Positions 9,547 to 19,491 are shown, counted from the stretch's first letter. The stretch: 64,000 nucleotides of DNA from Prochlorococcus sp. AG-436-E22 (GCA_003212615.1 QCPG01000002.1:1-64000), one strand, 5' to 3'. The notes: generated from the letters alone by a model not told the origin. Numbers and translations: made by a program.

Positions 9547-10287
9547 TTGAAAAACAATATTTTTATATTAAAAGAGTTTTTAGATAATGCTTTTAATTTG
9601 AAATCACATTTAATGGAATACTTATCTATTAAAGAATGTGATTTAGATGGATTCCTTGCAAATGCTCAGATGACTTTGGCAAATTTACATCCTGGAGATG
9701 CTTTAAGCGATGTTTCAGATTTTTATACTCAGATTGTTGGAGATCGACATGTAGCTGATTTAGCTGCTTGGCATATTACAAGTAAGGATTACATCGCTGA
9801 TACTTTAAAACTTCAGCAGAGATTTTCTAGAGATTTAGTTTTAGATTTTGGAGGAGGGATTGGAACGCATGCCTTGGCTAATGCGATGTCTTCAAAAGTT
9901 GAGCATGTTTTTTTTGTAGATATTAATGAAACAAATAGAAACTTTGTTGAATACAGGGCTAAGGAATTAGGAGTCGAAAAAAAACTTACTTTTTGTAAGA
10001 CAATTCAAGATACACAAATATCGAAGTTTGATACGATAGTTTGTCTTGATGTTTTGGAACATCTTGCCGATCCAGCTTCTCAACTTGAGATTTTTAATGA
10101 GTTTATGGATTCTAATTCTATTGCTTTATTTAATTGGTATTTCTTTAAAGGAGAAAAAAACGAATATCCATTCCATATCGACGATATTCAAGTTGTTGAG
10201 AAGTTTTTTAAGAAGCTTCAATCAATGTTTTTAGAAGTTTTTCATCCTATTCTTATAACTACAAGAGCTTATAAGAAAATTAAATAA
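9547..10287 (+). CDS. SAM-dependent methyltransferase of unknown substrate
   Basis: The 246-residue protein has a class I methyltransferase core: [17 protein letters not shown] (SAM-binding motif I, about residues 97-113), HVFFVDINE (acidic motif II) and [15 protein letters not shown] (motif IV region). The N-terminal 95 residues are unassigned and include [17 protein letters not shown]. The start is a TTG; an in-frame ATG at 9613 would shorten it by 22 residues. It overlaps the 3' end of rpmA by 8 bp on the opposite strand. The substrate cannot be inferred. Confidence 0.75.
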   Translation: MKNNIFILKEFLDNAFNLKSHLMEYLSIKECDLDGFLANAQMTLANLHPGDALSDVSDFYTQIVGDRHVADLAAWHITSKDYIADTLKLQQRFSRDLVLDFGGGIGTHALANAMSSKVEHVFFVDINETNRNFVEYRAKELGVEKKLTFCKTIQDTQISKFDTIVCLDVLEHLADPASQLEIFNEFMDSNSIALFNWYFFKGEKNEYPFHIDDIQVVEKFFKKLQSMFLEVFHPILITTRAYKKIK

Positions 10288-10540
10288 CTATATTAACTCT
10301 TTTTCTATTTCTTAAATTCCTTTTAATGCTTTCGAAACTGACGGTTCCTTCTTTGAGTGCAAAAAGAGTGTCATCTTTCCCTTTGCCAACATTGATTCCT
10401 GGCAAAAAGGATGTACCCCTTTGGCGAATTAAAATTGATCCAGCGGTTACTTTTTCTCCACCATAAGCTTTTACTCCCAATCTTTTGGAATTTGAATCTC
10501 TTCCGTTTCTTGTAGAACCTGTTCCTTTTTTATGTGCCAT
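10280..10540 (-). CDS. rpmA: 50S ribosomal protein L27
   Basis: The 86-residue product begins [24 protein letters not shown], the conserved L27 N-terminal tail that reaches the peptidyl transferase centre, followed by the core [15 protein letters not shown]. There is no N-terminal extension requiring cleavage as in Firmicutes. It lies 9 bp downstream of rplU, the usual order. Confidence 0.98.
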   Translation of the reverse strand: MAHKKGTGSTRNGRDSNSKRLGVKAYGGEKVTAGSILIRQRGTSFLPGINVGKGKDDTLFALKEGTVSFESIKRNLRNRKRVNIVI

Positions 10541-10549
10541 TAGAAATGT

Positions 10550-10990
10550 TTAATTTGTAGATTTTTCAGTTTTTGGTTTGGTCTCCTTTTTAACAGTTTC
10601 CTTTTTTGAAGAAGACTTAGAAGCAATTTTACCTATTGATATAGATTTTACCATAACTCTAGTAAGTTCTTGTCTGTGCCCCATCTTTCTTCTTGTCTTT
10701 TTTTTCGGACGCATCTTATAGACAATAATTTTTTTATCTCGTTTGTGTGAAACTACTTCTAATTCAATTTTTGCATCTTTCACATAAGGTTTACCAATAG
10801 TGATCGAGTTTTTATCCTTTAAAAGTAAAACTTTTTCTAGTGTTATCTTATCTTTCTCTTTAGCATTTAACCTGTCTATGTCATAGTATCTATCAACTTC
10901 GAACCAAAATTGTTGGCCTGAAGTTTCTGCTATTGCATATAATTCAGTACTTTTAGAAGAATTGTTTGAAGAGTTTTTAGAATTAGTCAT
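10550..10990 (-). CDS. rplU: 50S ribosomal protein L21 with low-complexity N- and C-terminal tails
   Basis: The core (about residues 16-120) is L21: YAIAETSGQQFWFEVDRYYDID, then VSHKRDKKIIVYKMRPKKKTRRKMGHRQ. Bacterial L21 is usually near 100 residues; this one is 146. It carries a Ser/Asn-rich N-terminal lead (NSKNSSNNSSKS) and a Lys/Ser/Glu C-terminal tail (SSSKKETVKKETKPKTEK). It is divergent from kaiB across 145 bp, the interval where other cyanobacteria carry kaiA. Confidence 0.95.
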   Translation of the reverse strand: MTNSKNSSNNSSKSTELYAIAETSGQQFWFEVDRYYDIDRLNAKEKDKITLEKVLLLKDKNSITIGKPYVKDAKIELEVVSHKRDKKIIVYKMRPKKKTRRKMGHRQELTRVMVKSISIGKIASKSSSKKETVKKETKPKTEKSTN

Positions 10991-11135
10991 ATCTTAAAGA
11001 TGCTATTAGGCTCAAATTTATAATTTGATTAAGCCAAATAAGCAATCATAATAGTTTGTTTATTTTCTTATTTTGTAGTGTAATAAGTCAAGGGTTTTTT
11101 TTAAATCTTTTATATCAATTAGAGGGAGAATAACA

Positions 11136-11453
11136 ATGGCAGCAAGAAAAACATATATTTTAAAACTCTATGTTGCGGGGAATACTCCTAATTCAATGAG
11201 AGCTTTAAATACTTTAAGAGAAATTTTAGAAAATGAATTTAAAGGAGTATATGCCTTGAAAGTTATCGACGTACTTAAGCAACCTCAACTTGCAGAGGAA
11301 GATAAGATTTTGGCTACCCCAACCTTATCTAAAATTTTACCTCCACCAGTAAGAAGAATAATTGGTGATCTTTCTGATAGAGAGAAAGTTTTAATCGGTT
11401 TAGATCTCCTTTTTGATGAATTATCTGAAACTGAATATAGTGGATATAAATAA
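11136..11453 (+). CDS. kaiB: Circadian clock protein KaiB
   Basis: The 105-residue thioredoxin-like, fold-switching protein binds the KaiC CI ring during the phosphorylated phase. Recognised by [67 protein letters not shown], with length near the S. elongatus protein. A strong Shine-Dalgarno (AGAGGGAG) precedes the ATG. kaiC follows after 73 bp. No kaiA lies upstream; the neighbour is rplU. Confidence 0.97.
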   Translation: MAARKTYILKLYVAGNTPNSMRALNTLREILENEFKGVYALKVIDVLKQPQLAEEDKILATPTLSKILPPPVRRIIGDLSDREKVLIGLDLLFDELSETEYSGYK

Positions 11454-11526
11454 TATATAGAAAACTTTTATAATTAAAGATAAATTTGAGATTTATTTTT
11501 TATTTAATTTTCTTTTTGAACAAACT

Positions 11527-13056
11527 ATGAAAGATAAGAAATTTACCAAATCAAATAAAATGCAAGTGCAAAAATTACCTACTGGTATAGAAGGATTTGA
11601 TGATGTTTGTAGAGGTGGGTTGCCTGTCTCTCGCAGTACTCTGGTGAGTGGGACATCAGGAACTGGTAAAACTGTTTTTTCATTACAATACTTATACCAT
11701 GGAATTTGTAATTTTGATGAGCCCGGGATTTTTATTACATTTGAAGAATCACCTTTAGACATAATAAGAAACGCTGCAAGCTTTGGATGGGATTTACAAG
11801 AATTAATTGACCAAAATAAACTTTTTATTTTGGATGCTTCTCCTGACCCAGATGGTCAGGATGTTGCGGGTAACTTTGACTTGTCTGGTCTTATTGAGAG
11901 AATTAGTTATGCAATAAGAAAATATAAAGCTAAAAGAGTTGCAATAGATTCAATAACTGCGGTCTTTCAACAGTATGACGCCATATACGTTGTTAGAAGA
12001 GAAATTTTCAGACTAATAGCAAGATTAAAGGAAATAGGTGTGACAACAGTTATGACTACAGAAAGGGTTGATGATTACGGTCCAATTGCTAGATATGGAG
12101 TAGAGGAATTTGTATCTGATAATGTTGTCTTATTAAGAAATGTTCTTGAGTCAGAGAAAAGAAGAAGAACTCTAGAAGTTTTGAAGTTAAGAGGTACTGT
12201 GCATATGAAAGGTGAATATCCATTTACTATGGGAATGGATGGTATAAGTGTGTTTGCTCTTGGAGCCATGAGATTAACGCAGAGATCCTCAAATATTAGG
12301 ATTAGCTCTGGAGTTAAAGATCTTGATGAAATGTGTGGTGGAGGATATTTCCAAGATTCCATCATCCTTGCCACAGGAGCTACTGGTACAGGTAAGACAA
12401 TGCTTGTATCAAAATTTGTTGAAGATGCTTATGACAACAACGAAAGAGCAATACTTTTTGCATATGAAGAATCTAGGGCTCAACTGCTTAGAAATGCAAC
12501 TAGTTGGGGAATAGATTTTGAAAAGATGGAAAGTGATGGACTATTAAAAATTATTTGTGCATATCCCGAATCAACAGGTTTAGAAGACCACTTGCAAATC
12601 ATCAAAACTCAAATTAATCAATTTAAACCAAAAAGAATGGCAATTGATTCTCTCTCTGCATTAGCTAGAGGTGTAAGTTTGAATGCATTTCGACAGTTTG
12701 TTATAGCAGTTACAGGTTATACAAAACAAGAGGAGATAGCAGGCTTTTTTACTAATACTGCTGAAGAATTTATGGGAAGCCACTCTATAACTGATTCTCA
12801 CATTTCAACAATTACTGATACAATTTTATTGCTCCAATATGTAGAAATAAAAGGTGAGATGGCTAGAGCTTTAAATGTTTTTAAAATGCGGGGATCATGG
12901 CATGATAAACGTATAAGAGAATTTATCATTACGAATAAAGGGCCAGAAATAAAAGATTCTTTTTCTAATTTTGAGCAAATATTTAGTGGTGCCCCTCATA
13001 GAGTTGTACCTGATCAAAATGTTCCAAATGTTTTTAAAGGGTTAGATAATAATTAA
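11527..13056 (+). CDS. kaiC: Circadian clock ATPase/autokinase KaiC
   Basis: This 509-residue tandem RecA-fold protein has a CI domain with Walker A GTSGTGKT (residues 42-49) and catalytic EE in FITFEES. The CII domain has Walker A GATGTGKT and EE in FAYEES. The autophosphorylation site is intact: TDSHIST places the Ser/Thr pair at residues 427/428, equivalent to S431/T432 of S. elongatus. By my recollection of the S. elongatus protein, the C-terminal tail after the phosphosite is 81 residues here against 87 there. It diverges beyond FSGAP, the KaiA-contacting segment. Its stop overlaps the nblS stop by 4 bp. Confidence 0.97.
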   Translation: MKDKKFTKSNKMQVQKLPTGIEGFDDVCRGGLPVSRSTLVSGTSGTGKTVFSLQYLYHGICNFDEPGIFITFEESPLDIIRNAASFGWDLQELIDQNKLFILDASPDPDGQDVAGNFDLSGLIERISYAIRKYKAKRVAIDSITAVFQQYDAIYVVRREIFRLIARLKEIGVTTVMTTERVDDYGPIARYGVEEFVSDNVVLLRNVLESEKRRRTLEVLKLRGTVHMKGEYPFTMGMDGISVFALGAMRLTQRSSNIRISSGVKDLDEMCGGGYFQDSIILATGATGTGKTMLVSKFVEDAYDNNERAILFAYEESRAQLLRNATSWGIDFEKMESDGLLKIICAYPESTGLEDHLQIIKTQINQFKPKRMAIDSLSALARGVSLNAFRQFVIAVTGYTKQEEIAGFFTNTAEEFMGSHSITDSHISTITDTILLLQYVEIKGEMARALNVFKMRGSWHDKRIREFIITNKGPEIKDSFSNFEQIFSGAPHRVVPDQNVPNVFKGLDNN

Positions 13057-15116
13057 ATAATTTCGCTTATTTCAGAGACTTTAAAAGGATCTTTATTATT
13101 AATAGCTTTTGTTAATAATTCATCTTTATCAGATTGTGCTAAGGCTAAATCAAACCAGAAGGTTGTTCCTACTCCTAATTCACTAGCCATACGAATTTCT
13201 CCACCATGTTTTTCAATTATTCCACGTACTATAGATAAACCTAAACCAGTTCCTTGCTCAGTATGCACTGCATTCTCTACTCTATAAAAACGATCAAATA
13301 TCTTCTCTTGATCAGACTCAGATATTCCTGAACCTGTATCAGCAATTTCAATTCTTACTTTTGGTAATGGTGAAACTAACTCACACTGAGGCCCCTCAAC
13401 AGTATTGTTTGGAGGGAAGGCAGGACAAGAATCTGGCCAGGTATAAGCTCTTATAATAAGGGTGCTATTTTTTGGACTAAATTTCAATCCATTACCCAGC
13501 AAATTATCAAAAACTTGTAAAAGTAAATCAAAATTTCCAAGAATAAAAGGAATATTCTCTTCTATATCATGCGCTAATGAAACATTTTTTTCTGTAGCAT
13601 TAAGCCTGTAATTTCTTAGAGTCTGTTCTATTGCTGGTTTGATATTCATTTGTTCCAGTTGGATTATTTTTCCAGACTCCAATCTTGATAAATCTAATAC
13701 ATCATTTACTAGCCTTGTTAACCTATCAGTCTCTGAATTGGCAATACCCAAAAATTCGATTTGTTCTTCATCAGAAAGCTGATCTTTTAAATCATGAAGA
13801 GTCTCTACATAACTTTTGATATTAAACAGTGGTGTTCGTAATTCGTGCGAAACATTGCTAATAAATCTGTTTTGTGCCGCGTTAAGTTCTACTTCTCTTG
13901 TTAAATCTTGAATTGTTACAGCAATCCCTTTTAATTCAACTTTGTTTGTGTCTAAAACAGATTGTAAGACAATTCTTAGAGTTCTAGCTGGTTCTCCTAA
14001 GCTAAATCTTAAATCATCCTTCTCTTTCTCTCTATTTAAAATTGATTCTATATTTGTATGTAAATCGTTAGATAAGATTTCTGGGATTTCATTTAAAAAA
14101 TTTTTCCCTTCTAAGAATCTTCCTTCCCAACGAAATAATCTTTTGGCTGTTGGATTAGTAAGTACAATCTTGCCTTGTGAGTCCAATAATATTGCTCCAT
14201 CCGCCATAGTCGCTATTAGTGATTGTTGCTTTATTTGTGCGGCTTTAAGTTCTTCAATATTTGCCTCGTCATAATTTTCTAACTGAGTAGCCATTCGGTT
14301 AAATCCATTTAAAAGTTCTCCTAAATCTCCTGTCATAGGTAAAGAAATTCTGGATTTAAAGTTTCCTTTTGAAATTTCTCTGACACCTTTGACTAACTCC
14401 CTTACAGGTCTAGTAATTGTTAATGCATTGAATACAGCTCCGAGTATTACCAAAACCCAAATAGAAATGAATACTGCTATCGTTACTTCTTTCGTAAGTG
14501 CAGCACTGGCCAAGGCTTTTTTATTAGGTGTAACTCCTAAAGCTAAAGTTCCAAGATATTTGCCTTTCCATAGCATTGGGACAAATACATCTGTTACTTG
14601 CCCCTGAGGTGTAGCATGCTGCCTTACTAAGGGGAATTGTGGCCTTTTCTTTAATTCTGATGGTAGTTTTAATCTTCTAGTGAGCTGAAACTGACTATCT
14701 GAACTTGTTGGAGTGGCACTAATCGGTATTCCAAGTTGCACTATGTCTTCAGCATCAGTAAAAAATATATAACGTAGGTTGCGACTTGATCTCCAAAATT
14801 TCTCAGCTACATTTGAAATTTCTTTTTTTTGGTTATTAGCAACTAATTCTGTGACATTCCCAGATAACAATAAGCCAAGATCTCGAGCATATCTAGTGTC
14901 ATTCATTCCTGCATCTCTTTGAATACTATTTAGTGCAAAAAATGTGATTCCTGTCATTAGGAGACTTACAACTAGAGTTGCTATCGCTAACAATTTTGTT
15001 CTTAAACTAAATCCACTCCACCAAGCAAGTATTATATTAATCCAATAGTTATTATTTATATCTTGTTTATCGGCGGTATTATATTCTTTATTTTCCCGAT
15101 TATTGGCATCTACCAT
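13053..15116 (-). CDS. nblS: NblS/Hik33 (DspA, Ycf26)-type sensor histidine kinase
   Basis: The 687-residue kinase has a first membrane helix near residues 41-63, an extracytoplasmic sensor, and a second helix near 208-230. A HAMP linker (ITRPVRELVKGVREISKGNF), a PAS domain (about 295-405) and HisKA with NVSHELRTPLFNIKSYVETL follow. The HATPase has LLGNGLKFSP, DTGSGIS and GTGLGLSIV boxes. This architecture and the H-box match NblS/Hik33, the conserved cyanobacterial kinase for high light, cold and nutrient stress. It begins 4 bp after purD, so it probably shares that transcript, and it is convergent with kaiC. Confidence 0.88.
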   Translation of the reverse strand: MVDANNRENKEYNTADKQDINNNYWINIILAWWSGFSLRTKLLAIATLVVSLLMTGITFFALNSIQRDAGMNDTRYARDLGLLLSGNVTELVANNQKKEISNVAEKFWRSSRNLRYIFFTDAEDIVQLGIPISATPTSSDSQFQLTRRLKLPSELKKRPQFPLVRQHATPQGQVTDVFVPMLWKGKYLGTLALGVTPNKKALASAALTKEVTIAVFISIWVLVILGAVFNALTITRPVRELVKGVREISKGNFKSRISLPMTGDLGELLNGFNRMATQLENYDEANIEELKAAQIKQQSLIATMADGAILLDSQGKIVLTNPTAKRLFRWEGRFLEGKNFLNEIPEILSNDLHTNIESILNREKEKDDLRFSLGEPARTLRIVLQSVLDTNKVELKGIAVTIQDLTREVELNAAQNRFISNVSHELRTPLFNIKSYVETLHDLKDQLSDEEQIEFLGIANSETDRLTRLVNDVLDLSRLESGKIIQLEQMNIKPAIEQTLRNYRLNATEKNVSLAHDIEENIPFILGNFDLLLQVFDNLLGNGLKFSPKNSTLIIRAYTWPDSCPAFPPNNTVEGPQCELVSPLPKVRIEIADTGSGISESDQEKIFDRFYRVENAVHTEQGTGLGLSIVRGIIEKHGGEIRMASELGVGTTFWFDLALAQSDKDELLTKAINNKDPFKVSEISEII

Positions 15117-15120
15117 AATG

Positions 15121-16452
15121 CTAATTCTCCGTAGAAAGTTTTTTCCTCACTTGATGACCAATATCATTTCTAAAGTAAATTCCATCAAACTTGATTTCTT
15201 TTAAATTTTTGTATGCTCTCTCAAAAACCATATCGAAATCTTTATCTTGACAGACAATACTTAAAACTCTTCCTCCATCGGTTAATAATTCGCCATTTTT
15301 TCCAGTAGCAGTACCTGAGTCGAAAATTTGACAATCAATTGAGTCGATCTTTCCTATAGTTATTGGGAAGCCAGTTTTATATTCGTGAGGGTAACCTTTG
15401 GAGGTGGCTATTACACATCCACTAACTTTATCAGAAGTACTAATTTGTTCATCACCAGTTAAATTTCCCATGGAGCATTTTTCTAAAAGAGAAACAAAAT
15501 CTTGATCCATCAAGGGCATTATTGTTTGGCATTCTGGATCTCCAAATCTGCAATTATATTCTATAACTTTGGCCCCAGATTCTGTGATCATTAATCCAAA
15601 ATAAATTACACCTTTATAAGTAATGTTTTTTCTATTTAGTCCATCTATTGTCGGTTCAATTATTTCCTTAGTGATTTTATCAAGGTTATCTTCTGTTAAA
15701 AGAGGAGCAGGAGAATAAGCACCCATCCCTCCTGTATTTGGTCCTTTATCTTTCTCATTGAGTCGTTTGTGGTCTTGTGCGGTTGGAAGTAATACATATC
15801 TCTTTCCATCACATAGAGCAAAAACTGAAACCTCTGGCCCTTGAATTTTTTCTTCTAGAACTATCGTATTCCCAGATTTACCAAACTTACCATTAAAGAT
15901 TAATTCGGCTGCTTTGAAGCATTCATCTTTTGACTCTGGAATAAAAACACCTTTGCCTGAGGCTAGACCATCCGCTTTCACTACCAGTGGCATTGGTGAT
16001 GCATGGATAATTTTTTTGGCTTCTTCTAGAGAATTGACTTTCCAAAAGTTTGCAGTTGGAATGTTTGCTTCACGCATAAATTCCTTTGCCCAAGATTTGC
16101 TGTATTCTAATTTTGCTCCATCTTTACCAGGGCCAAATACCTTAAAGTCTTTTTTGCGAAGAAAATCTGCCAATCCATTTGCTAGAGGTATTTCTGGTCC
16201 AATTACAATTAAATCTATTTTTAAAAAATCAAGCTTTTCTACTAATTCAATTTTGTTGTTTATATCAATTTTTATTCTTTCACACTTATTTATTCTTTCT
16301 GAACCAGAGTTACCAGGAATTAAATAAACTGTTTTAACTAATTCATTTTTTTGAATAGCCCAAGCCAAGGAATTTTCTCTTCCGCCATTTCCAATTATTA
16401 AAATATTTTCTAATCTATTGAAGATCTTAGAACTTGTTGAATTAATACTCAT
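15121..16452 (-). CDS. purD: Phosphoribosylamine-glycine ligase
   Basis: PurD joins glycine to phosphoribosylamine with ATP, the second step of purine synthesis. The 443-residue ATP-grasp protein shows ILIIGNGGRENSLAWAI at the N-terminus, PLVVKADGLASGKGVFIP and KGPNTGGMGAYSPAP. The C-terminal motif GRVLSIVCQDKDFDMVFERAY completes the family pattern. It is divergent from purC across 132 bp, so one control region may serve both purine genes. Confidence 0.96.
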   Translation of the reverse strand: MSINSTSSKIFNRLENILIIGNGGRENSLAWAIQKNELVKTVYLIPGNSGSERINKCERIKIDINNKIELVEKLDFLKIDLIVIGPEIPLANGLADFLRKKDFKVFGPGKDGAKLEYSKSWAKEFMREANIPTANFWKVNSLEEAKKIIHASPMPLVVKADGLASGKGVFIPESKDECFKAAELIFNGKFGKSGNTIVLEEKIQGPEVSVFALCDGKRYVLLPTAQDHKRLNEKDKGPNTGGMGAYSPAPLLTEDNLDKITKEIIEPTIDGLNRKNITYKGVIYFGLMITESGAKVIEYNCRFGDPECQTIMPLMDQDFVSLLEKCSMGNLTGDEQISTSDKVSGCVIATSKGYPHEYKTGFPITIGKIDSIDCQIFDSGTATGKNGELLTDGGRVLSIVCQDKDFDMVFERAYKNLKEIKFDGIYFRNDIGHQVRKKLSTEN

Positions 16453-16584
16453 AAATTAGTTGTTGAAGGTTATGAGGTTTCGATGAATAATCAGTTAAAA
16501 TGAAATAAACTATTTAAAGTTGATCTCTAATAAATATGTTAATTATAAATTGTACTTTTAGTAATCAAATCAGGTCTTAAATTA

Positions 16585-17313
16585 ATGAACAATAAACATG
16601 AATTGATTTATGAAGGTAAAGCAAAAAAAGTTTTTTCTCATGATGATATAAATAAAGTAATAATCGAATTTAAAGATGATGCTACTGCTTTTAATGCGTT
16701 GAAAAAAGCTAAATTTGAAGGAAAGGGCAAACTTAATTGCCTAATAAGCGCAAGAATTTTTGAACTTCTTATAAAGAATGATATCCCAACTCATTTTATT
16801 GAACTTAAAAATGAAAATACAATGATTGCCCATAAAATAAATGTAATTCCCTTAGAAATAGTTCTCAGAAATACTGCTTATGGTTCTTTGTGCCAACAAA
16901 CTACTATTAAATCTGGAACTACACTAGCAAAACCGCTAATTGATATTTATCTCAAAAATGATGAACTTAATGATCCTCTAATTACAAGAGATAGAATTGA
17001 ATTGATAAATATCATAAGCTCTGAAGATTTAGATTTAATAATTGATTTAACTTTAAAAATTAATGGAATCATGAAAAGGTTTTTTAAAAATATTCAGCTT
17101 CAACTTGTAGATTTTAAGTTGGAATTTGGTTACGATTGTAAAAAAAATATACTTCTTGGCGATGAAATAAGTCCTGATAATTGTAGATTGTGGGACATCA
17201 ATCAGAAAAATGATACAATTGTAAGCCTAGATAAAGACAGATTTAGAAATGATTTAGGTGGTCTAATTGAAGCTTATAGTGAAATTAATCGACGAATAAA
17301 CGATTTCATCTAA
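16585..17313 (+). CDS. purC: SAICAR synthase
   Basis: PurC condenses CAIR with aspartate in purine synthesis. The 242-residue sequence has YEGKAKKVF at residues 9-17, FKDDATAFNA, then EIVLRNTAYGSLC and the terminal LGDEISPDNCRLWD box with catalytic acidic residues. Length is normal. It heads a rightward run into the outer-membrane genes, with 45 bp before bamA. Confidence 0.96.
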   Translation: MNNKHELIYEGKAKKVFSHDDINKVIIEFKDDATAFNALKKAKFEGKGKLNCLISARIFELLIKNDIPTHFIELKNENTMIAHKINVIPLEIVLRNTAYGSLCQQTTIKSGTTLAKPLIDIYLKNDELNDPLITRDRIELINIISSEDLDLIIDLTLKINGIMKRFFKNIQLQLVDFKLEFGYDCKKNILLGDEISPDNCRLWDINQKNDTIVSLDKDRFRNDLGGLIEAYSEINRRINDFI

Positions 17314-17358
17314 CCCAACTCAATAAATAATGCTTTATTTAACTTAATCAAAAGTACT

Positions 17359-19491
17359 ATGCAAAAACATTTTTTAAAATTTAGAAAGGTTTTCACAAAT
17401 TTTGCTTGCTCTCCCTTGATTTTGATATCTAATAATTCAGAATTAGCTGCTAAGTATTTGCCAAATGACGGAGAGCGAATAATCACAACGTTAGAAATAA
17501 ACAATATTAACAATGGTTTATTTCAAGGATTTGATATTAAACCTGAGAAAAATTTCTTTGTTGCAGAAAATAAAAAAAATATTGATGAAGAAAGTGTTCT
17601 TATCTCAGAAATAATTATCCAAGGTTGGGAAAATCATCCTGAGGGAAGAAAACTTGAATTAGCTGCATATGATTCTATGAGTATAAAACCAGGTAGCATT
17701 GTTAATAATCGAATTTTAAATCAGGACCTAAATGCAATATATGCTAGTGGTTGGTTTTCAGGAGTAAAAATAGAGTCTCAAGATGGGCCCTTAGGAGTGA
17801 AACTCATTGTAAATGTAGTGCCTAATCCAATTTTGAAGAAAGTTGAACTTAAACCAATAGACTCTGTACTTTCAAGAGAATATGTAGATAATATTTTTAA
17901 TAATTTTTATGGCACTACTCTTAATTTAAAAGAATTACAAAATAAGATTGAAATAATAAAGCAGCGTTATAAAAGTGAAGGTTATTCTTTAGCAAGAATC
18001 ACTGGCCCAGAAAGAATCTCAGATGAAGGGATAGTAACATTAAATGTCTCTGAAGGTATAATATCTGATATAAAATTAAGATTTCCAGGGCCTGATGGTG
18101 AATCTATTATCGATGGAAAACCTAGAAAAGGAAAAACAAAAGACTGGGTCATAAAAAGAGAGTTAAAAACACAGCCTGGTACCGTATTCAATAGAAAAAT
18201 TTTAGAAGCTGATATCAGCCGACTCTATGGGACATCATTATTTGATGATGTCAAGGTATCTCTTGGTCCTGATAATTCAAATCCTGGCCAAGTCATTATT
18301 TTTTTAGATTTGAGCGAGCAAAGAACTGGATCATTAACTGGTGGCATTGGTTATAGCAATAGCGCAGGGATCTTTGCCTCAATTGGTTTGCAGGAAACAA
18401 ATACGCTTGGTAGAGCATGGTCTACTAATCTAAACGCAAATTTTGGAGAATATTCAGCAACCTATAATTTTTCTTTATCAGATCCATGGATTAAAGGAGA
18501 TAAACATAAAACTTCTTTTAGAACAAATATTTTTCTAAGTAGGGATTATCCACAAGAATTTAAAAGTGAAAATAATGGAAGAATATATGCTGTAGATGAT
18601 ACAAATACTTCAAACTCTGATACTTTTTCATCAGTAGTTTTAGAAAAAACAGGAGGTGGGTTTTCTTTCTCAAGGCCGCTTAACGGTGGAGATCCATTTA
18701 AGCTCGCTAAATGGAAAGTTCTTGCAGGTATGAATTTCAAGAAAGTAAAGATGATTGATGGTGATGGTAACAAGAAACCTTATGGTGATATGACGCCAAC
18801 GACAGGCAATATAAGCGATATTATCTGTATTGGATTTACTCCAAATAATGGGTCATGCCCTGCAGAAAATACATTGGTAAGTATTATTGCAAGTACATCT
18901 AGAAATAATTTAAACAATTCTGTAAACCCAACTTCAGGAAATAAATTAAGCTTTGGTACTGAACAGTTTATTTCAATGGGGGAAAGCTCCCCAACTTTCA
19001 ATAGAATGAGAGCATCATATTCATTCTTTGTACCAACAAAATTGATAAATTTAACCAAAGCATGCAAGTCTAGTAATTCTACTAGTGAAGATTGTCCTCA
19101 AGCTATTGGTTTTCAATTTAAAGTTGGAACAATTCTTGGGGAATTGCCTCCTTATGAAGCATTTTGTATGGGTGGACAGTCATCTGTTAGAGGTTGGGGA
19201 TCTTGTGATTTAGCTGTAAGTAAAAGTTTTGTTGAGAGCACAGTAGAATATAGATTCCCTGTTTGGAGAATGATATCTGGAGCTTTATTCGTTGATGCAG
19301 GCAGTGATTTAGGCTCTCAAAAGGATGTCCCAGGGAAGCCTGGGCAATTATTGCAGAAATCAGGTTCTGGTTATTCTCTTGGAGCGGGAATTGGAGTGAA
19401 AACACCAGTTGGTCCATTAAGATTAGATATGGCTAGTAAGGATATGAGTGGAGATTGGAGATATACACTTGGAGTGGGATGGAAGTTTTAA
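17359..19491 (+). CDS. bamA: BamA/Omp85-family outer membrane assembly protein
   Basis: This 710-residue protein inserts beta-barrel proteins into the outer membrane and is the cyanobacterial relative of chloroplast Toc75. After an N-terminal lead come POTRA-type repeats, roughly residues 85-165, 170-230 and 240-320 (for example GTTLNLKELQNKIEIIKQRYKSEGYSLARI). A C-terminal 16-strand barrel then carries the family motif VRGWGSCDLAVSKSF. The chain ends RYTLGVGWKF, with a terminal aromatic as in BamA barrels. lpxC starts at the very next base. Confidence 0.93.
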   Translation: MQKHFLKFRKVFTNFACSPLILISNNSELAAKYLPNDGERIITTLEINNINNGLFQGFDIKPEKNFFVAENKKNIDEESVLISEIIIQGWENHPEGRKLELAAYDSMSIKPGSIVNNRILNQDLNAIYASGWFSGVKIESQDGPLGVKLIVNVVPNPILKKVELKPIDSVLSREYVDNIFNNFYGTTLNLKELQNKIEIIKQRYKSEGYSLARITGPERISDEGIVTLNVSEGIISDIKLRFPGPDGESIIDGKPRKGKTKDWVIKRELKTQPGTVFNRKILEADISRLYGTSLFDDVKVSLGPDNSNPGQVIIFLDLSEQRTGSLTGGIGYSNSAGIFASIGLQETNTLGRAWSTNLNANFGEYSATYNFSLSDPWIKGDKHKTSFRTNIFLSRDYPQEFKSENNGRIYAVDDTNTSNSDTFSSVVLEKTGGGFSFSRPLNGGDPFKLAKWKVLAGMNFKKVKMIDGDGNKKPYGDMTPTTGNISDIICIGFTPNNGSCPAENTLVSIIASTSRNNLNNSVNPTSGNKLSFGTEQFISMGESSPTFNRMRASYSFFVPTKLINLTKACKSSNSTSEDCPQAIGFQFKVGTILGELPPYEAFCMGGQSSVRGWGSCDLAVSKSFVESTVEYRFPVWRMISGALFVDAGSDLGSQKDVPGKPGQLLQKSGSGYSLGAGIGVKTPVGPLRLDMASKDMSGDWRYTLGVGWKF

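Noticed and set aside
10991-11135. Remnant of kaiA upstream of kaiB
   Set aside because: I looked for KaiA-like peptides in the 145-bp gap on both strands and saw none.
13053-15116. SasA, the clock output kinase, because it neighbours kaiC
   Set aside because: SasA has a KaiB-like N-terminus and no membrane helices; this protein has two helices, HAMP and PAS, the NblS layout.
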